Assembly (NCBI GenBank): GCA_963402885.1
Contig: OY727093.1
Coordinates: 17,365,036 to 17,429,035, forward strand
DNA from: Antedon bifida
Lineage: Eukaryota > Echinodermata > Crinoidea > Comatulida > Antedonidae
Length of the DNA stretch: 64,000 nucleotides
Direction: 5' to 3'
Below the pieces are notes generated by a model. The model made no database searches. It saw only the letters and a program-made list of their open reading frames with translations, and had not been told where the DNA came from. Below are positions 33,895-48,800 of the stretch, piece by piece. Both the position numbers and the translations under genes were made by a program. Each line of letters begins with the position of its first letter. Position 1 is the stretch's first letter.

Positions 33895-36800
33895 CTGAAA
33901 AGAAGAATTGAGAAATTATGGTTTGTTATTTATGAAAGCAAGTCATAAAAGTTGGGCATATGCATACCCTTTGTGTTTGGTTTGCTAAAAGAATGTTACA
34001 TTTTCTTATTAAGTTCTACATTTTCTATTTATGGTTCTCTCCTCATTATGCTTTTCACGTTTTGTTGTGTTAGAGGTATTAGATAGTTTGGTCTTGTGCC
34101 CATGGTTGACTAGCTATGGTCTAGAATCTTTGCTATGCTCTAGGTAAAATATACACTCTTTAATGAAGTTTAAATTTAATAAAGATATTAATAAATTGTG
34201 TTCAGATTTTAACTATTACTACATTATGATTGTAAAGGGCTATTTTGTACGTTTTACCTTTTACTTTCCATCTTTTTAAAACTCTACTGCATTTACACTA
34301 TAACCAACAATTTTTAGTGATACCATTGGGGTTTACCAATTAACACAATTATGTGTGTGTGATGAATAAAGTACATTGAATTTGTACATTGAAACGCTTT
34401 ACTTACAGATTTAACTTCAGTGTAATTATCAAGGCCATACTCTCCTTTTTCACGTCCATTTCCGGACATTTTGTAACCACCAAATGGCGCAGCTGCATCA
34501 AACACATCAAAACAGTTCACCCTGAAGGGCAATGTAACATGAACATTATAATTAAGTAATAGCAGGGGTTGACTCGGGGTGGTATAAAAATGATGTACTT
34601 TTTATATAAATCGATTATTTTACCCGATTCTCAGTGTTGTATCTCCACATACTGCAATATTTGCCCAGTATAATAAGAATATTTGGTAATCTCATTTGTA
34701 TCACATGGTGCCTGTATCATGTGAGGCTAGATTTATGCTATGTTACTAGGCAATACATGGAAAACATACAGTGTGTGATGCAGTACCGATGATATGATAT
34801 ATAGTATCAAGAAACGGATGGATCATTTTTGACATTCAATAATAAAAAAAAATCATATACTTAAAAATATAGATTAATTTACAGTACCACTTATTAAATA
34901 TTATTAACTATGTCTTTGAAACCAGCAAACAATCGCTACTTTTTTAATTTTCAACTACAGTACAGTGTACTATAAATCTAATAGCTAATTGTTACTGTCG
35001 CTCCAGGGTTCTGGTGGTACAAGTCTTCTCGTATAAAGACTATAATTTTGAACTTGAGTGCATACAAAATAAGTGTGAACCTAGTACATCTTTTGAGACA
35101 AGGATGGGGTTACCCTAGTGTACTAGTTCACACAGCCACTGTCTTAAGTGCCTTAAGTAGGCTACTGAGTCCTTTGGAAGAACAGACCAATATACTGAAG
35201 AGAACAAATAATAAATAACTGCTACTGCTAATCTTACCAGACAGATCCTGCTCGAAGGCTTTGACTGAACATCATGGCCTTATCAATATCCTTGGTAAAG
35301 ATAGATGCAGCCAAGCCATACATAGAATCATTTGCCCGTTCTACCAATTCATTCTTGTCACTAAATTTCATTACTTGCATCACCGGACCAAAGATCTGGA
35401 TACAATAAAAGACATGTCACGCAAGATATGTAAATAAAGATATAGCAAGCATTTAAATCTGGTTAAATTACTGCTCTGTTTTTGCACGTAACCCTTTGTA
35501 GCCTATGCTTGGGGCATTGTCTTTTATGACGATCCTAGGAAGTATTGTTTTTCTTATCGCGCTACCATGAAAAGGTATTATATTTTATCACGATCCCATG
35601 CACTACCTTGCAATACAACAAATTATTTTAGCCACAAAGATGTTGAGAAACACACTATTGGATGACTATCATCTTTCCTGGCAGTATTAATTGTGTACGA
35701 ATTGATACTATAATAGTAGCATAGGCCAAGGTTGTAGGTATGACGGAAAAAAGTAAGAACATATTTCATATTTCAGGAAAGGTATCATTTGATTTTACAG
35801 TATTTTAATTATGCATTTAATTTAGCATACGTATCTTAAACATAGAGCATATCATAGTTTTAACAATTGTGTGGTTAGAGTCTTTAGTAATCAATGTGTA
35901 GCTACCTCCTCCTTCGCAATTCTCATGTTGTCCTTAACATCAGTGAATACTGTAGGCTCAACAAAGTATCCCTTGTCTCCATAACGATTGCCACCAGCAG
36001 CTAGGGTTGCACCCTCAGACTTTCCACTGTCAATCAAATCCAAAATCTTGTCCATTTGTTCCTTATCAACCTTTAGAAAACAAAGGAGATACACCCTCAA
36101 CCACTATCACTAATACTAAAGGGAACTTGTACTCATTACTCGCCAGTATCAAACAACATATGCTGCAGGATTCCGTGCCCTCTCTAGGCCCAAAGTAACT
36201 ACAGTACAATTATTTTTTTGTGTATCCGAAGGACAAAGCAATCAAATGCAAACACTTTGTTTGTCTATAAATGAAATAACTGGTAACTTGTTGATTCCCA
36301 TTTTAAGAGGTAATTTCAAACTATTTCTGAACTCCCTGAGTAAATAAGGGTAAAAACTCACTTGTGGACCTTGCTCATTGTTAGGGTCAAATGGGTCTCC
36401 AAGTGTGCGTTTCTCAGCTCTCTTGATGGTACGTTCAACAAATTCATCATATATGCCATCTTCAACATATGTCCTGCTTCCAGCACAACAACACTGTCCT
36501 TGGTTGAAGAACAAGGCAAAATGGCTCTGTTCTACTGCATAGTCCACTGAAAGAGTTTATAATACAACAATTCTTACATGCTGCACATTATGCAAAAGCC
36601 TCAATGCACTTAATATCAAAAATAAAATCCAAGAAAATTAAGAAAAAGTGAGTTTTTAAAGCTGCCTTGAAATTAAGCAGTTGAGGTTGTCAAACAAAGG
36701 AAGACAGAGACCCAAGAAAAAGAATTATTAAAACCATAAATGCTTTGTTGACGTATAGATGGAATGAGGAAACAGAGAACTCAATTGCATAGACCTCTTT

Positions 36801-39800
36801 AAAAAATACAAAAAAGTTCATGGTAGAGCATCAGAAAAAATAAATATAAAATAAATAACATATATCTTGCAGTTAACGTGGCTGACTTGCGCACAGGTAT
36901 AATATTAATACACGTAAATCTTCTAATTGTAACCCTGGGTTATTATTCTTTGATTGTTTTTTAGGGTGGGTTACTATTAGAAGGGGGGTTACTATTAAGA
37001 GTAGTGGGTTACTATTACTAATCTTAGATTAGAAAATAGTAACCCACACCAACTATTCACGTCAGCAAATCATAGCAAAATAATAAAACAGTACGAATTT
37101 GTTTGAACTCTAACTTTATTTTATAAACTCAAAAACACTGAATCGTCCCCCACTTCCGAGATCAACATGCATTATCTCCTTATTTTCAAAATACGGCTTC
37201 ATCTTAAACGACCAGTCTTCATAGTTTTTGTGACTCTAATATTAACCCCATGGGTTACTATTAGAGTAGTGGGTTATTATTATAGATTGACTTATATTAA
37301 GGTGGGTTACTATTAGAAGGGGGGTTACTATTAGAGTGTGGGTTACTATTAGAAGATTTACGGTATTATAAAGTAACTATGTATTACTGGGACATGATTA
37401 TTGGCTTGTGCAGTACAATAATTAATTATAGGCCTAGGCAAATTCAGCAATGGAATGTATTTTAAGCCTATATTTTGGCAAGATTGGCTATGTAGTGTCA
37501 CAGAAAAAAATTACCCTATAGCCTAAAAGCGTACATCACTCCTTTGAAGGTCCTATTTTTCTAATACATAATTATTGCTTTATTAAATATAAATTTATTT
37601 GACTCACAATCAGCATCATTCATAACAATGAGTGGACTCTTTCCTCCAAGTTCTAAAGTTACACGTTTCAAGTTGGAATCACCAGCAGCTTTCTTAATAA
37701 TCTTACCAATCTATTACACAATTAATATGAAAGTATTGCATTGTTTCTCTCTTTTTATCATAATTTACCATAAAGTGTACATTTAAGACAAGGAATGACC
37801 TGGTTTAATGTAAGTCTTAAGTAATATATATGCAGTATTTTTACAAAACATCAAAAATTGTAGGAAAGGTCTTCAATGTTTATACATCTAAATGCCGGGT
37901 GCTGGTCAACCCGTACCCAAACCAACCCGTACCCATGCCAACTCGTACCCAACTTGGCTAACCCGTACCCAAATAATTGGTCAACTCGTACCCACTTTGG
38001 CTAACCCGTACCCAAACCAACTCGTACCCATGCCAACTCGTACCTAAATATTTGGCTTACTCGTACCCAAGTATTTGGCTTACTCGTACCCATTATTTGG
38101 CTTACCCGTACCCATTTTTGGCTTACTCGTACCCATTATTTGGCCTACTCGTACCCAATTTGAATAATTACTTGTAATGATTTGATCGGCGCAAAACTAG
38201 TGGTATGCTTTTGCCGTATGAATATTTTTATATTTAAATTGTTTTTTTATTTTACAGGTCTCGGTGAAATGTGTGCTAATAAAAATGACCATTGATTTGA
38301 TTGTAAACTTCGTTTAATTAGGCATATATTTGTTAACATTTATTTAAATAGTATTATAGTTTTATAAACGTATGTTTGATGTGTCTTTTTTATTTACGTA
38401 AGAGAACATTAATTAACAAAAAAATATTTTAACTGTTGTATAGTATTACAATTCTCAATTAAGCCCAGGTAAAGTAGGCCTACCAACAACGTATAATTTT
38501 TATACTTATCAATTTTTATCACCTAATTATCTTCCCTGATTAGATTCGATCAAGTAATTATTATTTCTATTGTATTGGTAATTTAAAATTGGTTGAATTA
38601 ACAACGCCCTGTTTTAAGCAAAAAGCCCACAGGGCTATGGGGTCGAATTACTCGTAGATTTCGTGTTATGTGTTTTTGCTGACCGGGATTAACCTTTTAT
38701 TATTTATTATTTATTACGCATTTATAGGGCGTCAAAGAGACGACTCAGTCGTATGATCGTTTTCCATATATTGTATTTATTAATAATTCAGTGAAATGAT
38801 CATATCGGGGATCATAATTATACACGTACTGTAAGGCCTGCAGGGCTATGGGGTAGAATTACTCGTAGATTTCGTGTTACGTGTTTTTGCTGACCGGGAT
38901 TAACCTTTTATTATAAAAAACACGCATTTATAGGGCGTCAAAGAGACGACTCAGCAATGACGTATGATCGTTTTCCATATATTTTATTTATTAATAATTC
39001 AGTGAAATGATCATATACACGTACTGTAAGGCAATTAAACATTTTGGCAGATTTTCTTCTATATCATGCAGCTATGTGTTTTTGCTGACTGGAGATTCCT
39101 CTTTTATATTAAAAAAACGCATTTGTAGTGTGTCAAAAAATAGACAACGCAATGTGGCGTATGATCGTTTTCTATTTATTTTTTTTCTTAAATAATTTAG
39201 TAAAATGATCTGTTTGTTTACGGCAATTAAACATTTTTGGTAGATGTTTCCTCAATAACAGCTACGTGTTTTTGCTGACGAGGGATTCCCTTTAAAAAAA
39301 AAAATACGCATTCTATAATGTATCAAATAAGACAAATTAATGACCTACGACCGATTTCCCATGGCAACGAATGTCGTATTATTTACTAAAATAATATAAA
39401 CGTTCTGAAGGCCTATCTACACGTGTCTGAGTATACTTAGGCCTACGTCCGTATCTGTCAGCGATAAGATGATTTTTTTTTTTAGTTTTAGTAGTATGTA
39501 TTTCGGTTTTTTAGTCATAATAATACAGTAATAATCATTATAAAATGAAAACGTAATAACAGCAAATGTCGTCGTTTGTAATTAAATGTTAAATTATTGG
39601 AGGTTACCTTTTATTATTATTCTCACATCCGTCATTGTATACTAGGGGATTTGTTTTATAAATGGCAATAGGCCTAATCTACTTAGATTCATTATTCTAA
39701 TGCTCACTTAGCAGCAAAAATGAGGCTCATGGTATCCACTTAAATAGTTTCGTGATTTTAAAATACAAGTGACTACTTGAAAATGTATTAAATATTTTCG

Positions 39801-42800
39801 AAATGTTAAAACAGTTTAATATTTTCCAAAACTTGCAAAACAAAACAACAAAAACCATTTTAAAACGATTTTCAAAAAGCACATTAGTCATTAGGCCTAC
39901 TTCATTATCTGTAAAATAAAATGAAACAAATTATGTATAATAGATATTCATGTTTACTTTTAATAATTCAAGTTTTCATCATCACAGACTAGTGGGTATT
40001 TCAATTTCCGTGTACTACTATTCGTAGTAAATAATAGATTAATAACTATTCATAAATGAAAAAAAAATAGAATGCAGCACAGCCGACCACTGACATCTTC
40101 AACAGAGCCATATATATATTGCTCTGATCTTCAATGTAAAACAGCGCCCTCAAGTATTAACTTGACCTAATATTACGACGTACCATACGATGAAAGCTGT
40201 GATTTTTTCGTACGAGTCTGTACATATTATTATACTTTTTAGGTCTATAGTTTTTGTCATTATAATATCGAACATATGATTGGTATCTAAAAATGTAATA
40301 AAACTGGGTTTAAATGTAATATAAATATACTTTAAATAGCATTAAACTTGGGTACGGGCCAGCCAATGATGGGTACGGGTCAGCCAATGGTGGGTACGGG
40401 TCAGCCAAAATTTTGGGTACGAGTAAGCCAAAATTTGGGTACGGGTTGGTGGGTACGAGTTGGCATGGGTACGGGTTGACCTGTATTCCTAAATGCCTAT
40501 AGGCTATAGTCTGGGTCTAGGTTACTGTCTTGAGTCTAAATGTAGGAGGTCTTGCTAGGCTTAGCTTTCAATAGGTTATGTGGATACAGTAGGCTCTAGG
40601 TCTAGCCAGGCTAGGCCCCTTGTTGGTAGTACTTTTTTATTTGATGTTTTTTGGTTTGTTGGCATAAAAAAAAACCCAAAATAACTTGTTATCCAGCAAA
40701 TCAGTAATTTTGTTAAAAGTGGTACACGGTTTGCATGACATGACGTCGCGGCATCTAGTTGTCGTCGTCTGGCCGTCGAGTGAAATAGAGAGCAGTCAAC
40801 TTCACATTCACATGATCTAAAGGTTCCTAGTATTACGAGAGTGACAAAAATCTACTGATATCAGTGACTAATCTTACTTCTGTGGATCCAGTGAATGCAA
40901 CTTTATCCACATCATTGTGTGATGCAATGGCTGCTCCAGCTGTAGGTCCGTAGCCTGGTATTACATTCACAACTCCTGGTGGGAAGCCAGCCTAAAAAAT
41001 ACAAAATTTATATTAAAATTATGAGGGTTAACAACAATCTGAGGTGGGAGAAAAACAGTACACACAGTACACACTTCCTCTACTATGGGGAAGACCCAGG
41101 TATTTTCGCTGAAAAATTACAATTCTTCCATTAATTTGTTTTCCCTACACGATCCAAAGTGGGTGCATCACATAACAAAAAGAAAATTTCAATCCTTGCA
41201 TGATGCATTCTGATATTATAACTATTATTATTACAACTTATTTTTCAAATATTCTTAAGGTAAGTCTCAAAATGTTGAATTCAATATCTGTACTTTATTT
41301 TTAAATAAAAAACAAAAACTTGTATACAACATACTCATGGAATTTTATTTTTTTTATTTTAGCAATATTTTAAGCGGGTGGTCCATCCAGCCGAAGCTGA
41401 TCATTAGGGACCCTCACAGAAATACATCATGACAAGACATAAACATGTAACAATAAAAATTAAATTAAAATAAATATCAAGATGGGATCGTTTTACCTCT
41501 TTGCAGAGACCAGCAACGTACAAACCAGTGAGTGGAGTCTGTTCTGCTAACTTCATCACTACAACATTACCCATGGCAAGAGCTGGGCCTAGCTTCCAGG
41601 CCTGCATAAGCAATGGGAAGTTCCACTAAAGAGAGAAAATAATGTTATTATTTGATCACATAGCCTTTAAATTCTCTTAAAGCCTCATAGAGATAAATTA
41701 CACTTTACACAGAGAAACCAGCCTGAAACCTATTTATATTTTTGTAATTTTATTTGACTACATAAATCACTGTCTATATATCATTCGCTGCGGCTTTAGT
41801 ATTACGTAGTGAGTAAGTAGTTCTTCGGTACACAAATCCTTGATTTGAAAGTTGCCAGTTTTTACGCAAAAATTACAGTATTCAAGAACAATCTATGGGA
41901 ACTTACTTCTAGATAGTTTATTAATAAATTGCCCTATAAATTAGTGATGGGACTGTTTTTAAGGATCAACTTACTGGAATGATCTGACCACAAACACCAA
42001 CAGGCTCATGACGAGTATAGCAGAAATAGTCACCATCTGAAAATAAATATATAAAGTATTTAAAGTAACTGATCACTGAATTAAGTAAGCACTTTTAAGT
42101 AAAGCTGACGATCCCATAAACCTGACCCATGGTTTTATTTCGATTAGGCCAGGTAGTTGGGTATGGCGAGAGGGTCTAACCTCTACCCCACCATGGATGG
42201 GACCGAAATTTATAATATGGACCTTATGGCCGGAAACTGATACTGCAGTGCTAGCAAACTGCATGGTTAGTTCGAAATCCTCCAGGCTATACAGTAGGCC
42301 TGAAATTAGCTTAAAATGATGCCTATGGATCTGAATCCCTTGTTTATGGTAATATTAAAATAGTATGCTGTTTAGTTTACTCTACGTTTCGATCAATATG
42401 CTTTGATCGTCCTCGGGAGTGTGATCGAGTGGTACAGCAAACATTATATCAACATAAGATATCTTCTTTCTTATTTGTTCTTTTAAATATAAATTGAAGA
42501 AATGTTTTGAGTATGATTTCACTTTTTCTTTCCTGTTGTAAAGTATTCAATTCTGTAAAATATTGTACAGTACATTTTAAATTGTATCTTCAATCCGATA
42601 ATAAATAGAAAAAATATTTTATTTTTACCTTGTAAATTTTTTAGGAGGTTTGCACAGTGCAATTAAAAATGTAGTGGAAGAAATATTAACTTACTGACTG
42701 GGATTGTTTTCCCATGATTTTTGTCTGCCCAGCCAGCATAATACCTAAATAATAATAAGTACATATAATACAGTAATATTATTGAACATCATCAAGTATG

Positions 42801-45800
42801 TGTGTACAATTTTTCCCCTTTTTTCAATATTTATTAATTATACAAACATATGTTAATTGGTATAAACTAGATGGTACGCTCGCTTCGCTCGTGTACCATC
42901 TAGGTCGTGCCCACAGATGGTTCTCGAATACACAGTAATTTCAGTGTAAAAAAAACTGGCGACTTCAAATGTACGTACCGCAAGACTTTACAGAAATATG
43001 AATAAATAGACACAATGATTTATGTAGTCAACTAAAATTAGCACCCTGGGAATTACTTCCAAAAGAGAAACTTGTCACACAAAATGAGTCCAAATTTTTT
43101 ATTTGAACTCATTTAAACACACCCAATTTGTGTTTTGTATGTAATTAGGGTTTATGGATGGGGAAGAAGATGGGTACAAAGAGGAACAATTTTTAAATAT
43201 ATTCTTTATCCAACGAAATATTTGTTCATGTTTTATAGGCCTATAAATAATATACCACTAATACAGTAGAACACTTGTGATTTAATACTTTGTGTTAAAA
43301 CTGTCACTCTCATAGTCGATTGAAATAGTAAAGTACATGTAACGATAAACCACTACAACGTTTATATTTTTTGTAATTATTAATTAATATAAACGTTTAG
43401 AAGCAACTGTTATTTGTATATTATGTGTTTTTATATCTAACAGTACCCACACTCACAGTAATACATTTATTTGTATATGTGTTTAACAGTACCCACACTC
43501 ACAGTAAGAAATTTCCGATTCAAATGGCGACCAAAAATGGTTAATGGTTACAGTATTGTCAAAGTATTGCAATACTATATCTAAATGTTTTAAGTTTATC
43601 CCCAAGGGCCAATAAATTTACCTACTTGTGTTAACCAAATAATAATACTGGGAGAGACTGAGAGATTGGAATGTATATTAAATCTATAAAAATCTTCAAC
43701 ATTATGATGTGTACTCGAGCTGTTCAACTGGTTTTCAGCTATCAAAAACAATTATCGTAGAAAGAGATAGGTAAATCCGAACGTCCTAGTATTATTGTGT
43801 GCGGATATTTTTCAAGATGGACATCCATTAGACAGTGTATACCACGATCGGAAACACCCCTATTTGGGGCAAATCGTTGAACCTAAATTCGTTTTAATTG
43901 TCAATAACTAATTATCTAACTCAATTTAATTAGGAAACAGGGTTACATCAGGTGGTTAAAATCAGTACCAAAAGTACAAACCAACTTTATATACCATCGA
44001 GTAAACATTCTAGAAGCAACGCGCGATTTTACCGAATTTTGCCCTTACGTAAATTTATATAGATATCATAGAAAGCTGCAGGACACATATCAAAATGTGG
44101 CAAGATGAAATAGATAGTGATTGTTTAATTTTGGAGTAAATCTATTAATCACATTTAACAGCTCTCATTTATAGTATGCTAACTCAAGCAATCAGGTCAA
44201 CGCAAAACGGGAAGTAGTTCTGGCAATCTTAGGTGGCTGATTCTGAGTAAGTGGCCGAGCAGGACTCACTCACTCCATGGTTCTGGTGGTAATGAGTCTT
44301 CTCGAATAAAGACTGCAGTATACACTGTAAGACCAATGTACACAAAATGCTTGTGTGCACTTTAATTTAAAGAACCTAGTAGACCTACATCTTTTGAGAC
44401 AAGTAGGGGTACGTATACCTTGGTGTTGTGTACAGATGATCCAGAGAGCGCCAGATGGCAACACTGACATGACATGATTCAATATTACTAGTAAAAGCAT
44501 GTAGTTCAAATTGGTACATCAAGTCCAAAACACCATGAGTAATGATCGGATCAACATGGCACTATACTAAATGTATGCACATTATATATATTTGTGATGT
44601 CTAGGCCTACATGATCACCCAATGTGAATGATGTGTTAATTTATCATCTAGCTTATCCCAGTGGATGTACAATTTATTCTGAATTATTCTAATTTAATAA
44701 TAATTTGTAACATTGCCAACTAACAGTTGTCATAAATATTACTTGTCATGCAATTGACCTATATTTAAATGACTGGATATCAATGCACTATTTATTGGTA
44801 GCTTGCCAATATCACTAATCCAAGGTCAAATACTAGGCCCATGGTAGTAATACAGCATTCCAACTAATATAAATACAATGTCAACAAGTTAAATTGCAAA
44901 ATATACTGGAATTGTGTAATTATATCAGAATCAACTATGAAACTGAAATTTAATTCGTCACTTTAAGGTAATCTTTGTGACTGAAGAAAAACAAAATTTG
45001 TTGCAATTAAAATGAAAATTAAAACAATTATAGACGGTTTTTGGCACGGGGTGTTGCAAAATCTAGGCATTACTCAATCTTGTATTGTTGTCACAAATCA
45101 TTTTGAAATGATGTTTTTGGTAAATTCCAGACCTAAATATTAATGCGGAAATTGTCTTTATAAATTATAAGACAATCCCTTAGTGAGAATAATTATAATA
45201 ATATTAAGATTTCTTACAATCTGCCGACATACAATAAACAAATAAATGGTTGATCATGAAAAAGGATTGAATCAGCAACAACATATTGAAATTTCAAGAA
45301 AATCAAGAAAGAGAAATATGCTGTAATGGCAATTAAAAGAGAGAAAAAAATGTAAAATTCAGATATGAATTCACAACATTTTGTAGATTCAAATTATACA
45401 TGAATTTATATCTACAACTCTTTTATACTGATGAGCTACAGAGATTTATAATTTCTTACTTTTTCTTTTTACAAAAATGTGAATATAATCCCACGATGAC
45501 ATAACACTGCAAAGGTTTACCACAATCATCAGGGGTGGATCCAGCATGTTGAAATAGGGGGACCAGACCAGACACTAAGTACATGGGTCTGTGGGGGAAC
45601 CGCCGATTGTTTGATTTTTTATTGTTCTGCAAACAGAGTCGACGATGTTTTGTTTTGCTGTACGGTTAAGTCGATAGTTATGCGAAGCTGTGTGGCTGCG
45701 CCAATTCCCACCCTTGAATCCGCCCCTCTGGATCAGTTCAGGAAGAGATAAACATTCCGCTGTAGGTATTCACGTCCAAAAAAAAACAGAATCCAAAATC

Positions 45801-48800
45801 AATCAACCATGAGCTCTGTCGGCAGATCACAGGAAAGCTCAGCTTTGATTGACTTACAATGAAATTATACAACCAATGCTGGTTTTTGTAGTCGTGCTCT
45901 TCAAAATGAAACAATGGACCTTCTTATGGTACATTTTCTCTAACAGATTTGAATAATAAATGATATTGAGAAAATAACCTTCTTAGCACTAAATAAATAT
46001 TTCTCAGACAAAAAAGCACATATGGCATGTGGAACTAGGCATGGGAAGAAAACAACTGGTCAGCATTCAAAGATTTTCCAAGTAAACAAAACCTGTACGC
46101 GCTGATGATTGATTGAAAATGTTTAATTCAAGTTATATACAGTATACCTGGTCATCTGATTTTTTGCAATTACCATTAATTTTTCATATTTTTTTTAATG
46201 CCTTAATTGCTATCATTTGTGTACAAAATAGGGATTTTACTTTTTTAATATAAACAATGTATCCCATTTCTGCTCGGAAGGTTCTTAAATAAATTTAACC
46301 TTAAAAATCCTAGATACTGTAAAACTTATTACACCATTTACTAGGGAGGAATGGGTATCCTTAATAATTTGAACCAATCTCTGAATAATAACAAACCTGT
46401 AGCATTTAATAGTCAGCTCAAGATCGCCTGCATGTGCAACATGGAATGGTTTTCCATTATCAAATGTTTCAAGACTCTGTAAAAAAAAAGATATTGTTTC
46501 AGATTTATACTGTACTAGCACTATCAGTTATAGATTACTGTATCTGATAAAACTTCTAGAAAGTAGGAAGCCTCTTGCCATCAAAAATGTGATGTGAACA
46601 TATATGGACATGATAATGTCACCACTACTATATTTGGGCATATTACTACCATATTTGGGCACCTTTTTTTGTATCTTTGTCAAACTAGTTTGATAGTGTA
46701 GACAGGTTTAGCACCAGGTTTTTAATAAATTACAGGGAATGTTATAGGTTTGTAGGTAGTGGGATATCAAATGAAGATAATTGTTGTACTTGGAAGATTT
46801 TAAACTACTTTTGAACTGTCCTGGTGAGAGGGTTAGAGGATGGAGAGATAAAAATAATAATGGTTGTCTTTTATAGCGCCTGTGATATAAATTTTTCTAA
46901 GCGCTTTACATACATAAAAATATCCTAAAATAACCAAAAAAAGATGATACAGAGAACCCATTTTCACCGCTCTGTTCTCCAACACTTTGAAGCTCCCAAA
47001 TGAGAGCTTGCTGGAACAGAATTCAAAGGAGCTCGAGTAATAAAAGGCATCTGTCTATCCTATCCAATTAGAAAACAAAACCAGATTCAAGTTAACCAAA
47101 GAGAACTAAAATAAGAATTAAAAAAGATGTTGCTTAAGAGTTTTTTAAAATATCAATTGATGTCACTTCATTTCAAAAAAATTCCAAATAAATAATCTTG
47201 CCACAGTGATCAGTTTCGAAAGTTTATTGGGAAGAATTTAAACTTTGTCGATTGTCGATACAACTCTATCATGACGTAATAGTTTTATTCTATTTTCAAT
47301 AATTTACTAATTATATACTAATAATTTTAACTAATACTAGTTCCATTTCTTTGCTGAAAAATACAGGCCAACTGCTGGTTTCAAAGGTTTATTTTTAAAA
47401 TTATTTCTGAAGGACAAGAGCATGCATATACAATAATTGCACTAACAATAATGAATGTTCTTTTGTCATGTATACCATTCATGTTTAAGGCGCCCAACAT
47501 GTGGTGCACTCATGACCTATGATCTTGCATTTTTCTCAATGGGAAAAGGTTAATGCATGCAGAACATGTATTATAATCATAACACAGCACAAATAACTGT
47601 ATTAAAGATGTGTTGTGCCGAAAAATTCATTTTGTAGTTTTAATATAGTTGTTTGGCAAAAAAATAATTATTTCATTTAAAAAAAAAAAAAAACCAATTG
47701 GGTTAAATTTTTATCAGGAAAATAAAAGTGCATTTATTATGGGACCAAATTAATTAAAGGGGACAATATATAATACATTAAATGTTAATTTAAAAGAAAT
47801 TGCATTTTTAGTTAAAGGTCACTAACCTTTTGACCTCTAAAGATGTCAATAAATTTTGGATTCATTTTTAAAAAGTATATTTCAATTAAGCAATCTTCAT
47901 TCTGCATACTGATACAAAGAAAATGCAAATCTGTTTACTAAGTCTTAAGTTATTCGGAAAATGTTACCCCCTATCCCATAATTGCCAACGATTACAAATT
48001 ACTGACAAAGAAATTTCTTCATAATACACAGCATATTCATTAAAAAAAAATGTAACTTATGCAAATCTGTTCATTAAATCCCAAGTTATTAGCAAAATAC
48101 CCCTACCCCAAAATTGTGTGTTTTCTGTAGGCGATGTTTTAATCATAAAAAATGACTATTAAGCTGCACAATTGCCATTGCTATCATGGATTTCTGAACA
48201 GTACACATAATAATCTTTCCAAAAATGAATGCTACCGTAGCATTTGCCACCAATTTGATACCGAAAAAATGTCTGGCCCATGGACTATATGAAATACTGG
48301 TTTCAATGGTTTGCTTTTCTCTTTTCTTCATTTTTTCAAGGACAAAAGCCTGCAATACAATGATGCACTCACTATAAGGTATTTTTATTGTCATGTTAAA
48401 ATACCTATTCAGATTCAAGGCGCCAAAATGTGGTGCACTCATGACCTATGGTCTCTCACAGGAAACGTTGATGCATGCTAAGTTTCACAGCTCAAAAATG
48501 TTAAAAACATGTATCATAATAATTATAATATAAAAAGTAGACAGCACAAATAAATTAAAGAAATTATCTCACAAAAAACTAGATGGCACTTTGAGAGCAT
48601 ACAGTACCTCTGCCTACAGTAGGCCTATAATTCCCCTACATAAATTTTCCACTTGAAATATTTTATTTGTGTGTCTACTTGTGCTTAGTGTGATTAGGCT
48701 AATTTCACTACAATTTGTGAATGTGAGTTTGGTGTAACTAGGAAGTATAGACGATGGTTGTCGGAATGATAATGACTCGGGTAAAAAGGTTTTAGAATGA

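Larger units (their letters stand above)
42745..46396 (-). other. ALDH2 intron 4: repeats and relics
   Basis: Holds a terminal-type hairpin (42867-42903), a 44-bp-spaced direct repeat (43439-43507), a dispersed repeat (44269-44415), a decayed Helentron-like copy (44945-45470) and a hAT-like MITE (45530-45730). The rest is AT-rich without recognised features. Confidence 0.6.

Noticed and set aside
42100..42290. tRNA-derived SINE suggested by GTTAGTTCGAAATCC
   Set aside because: Box B has an extra base and no matching A box was found.
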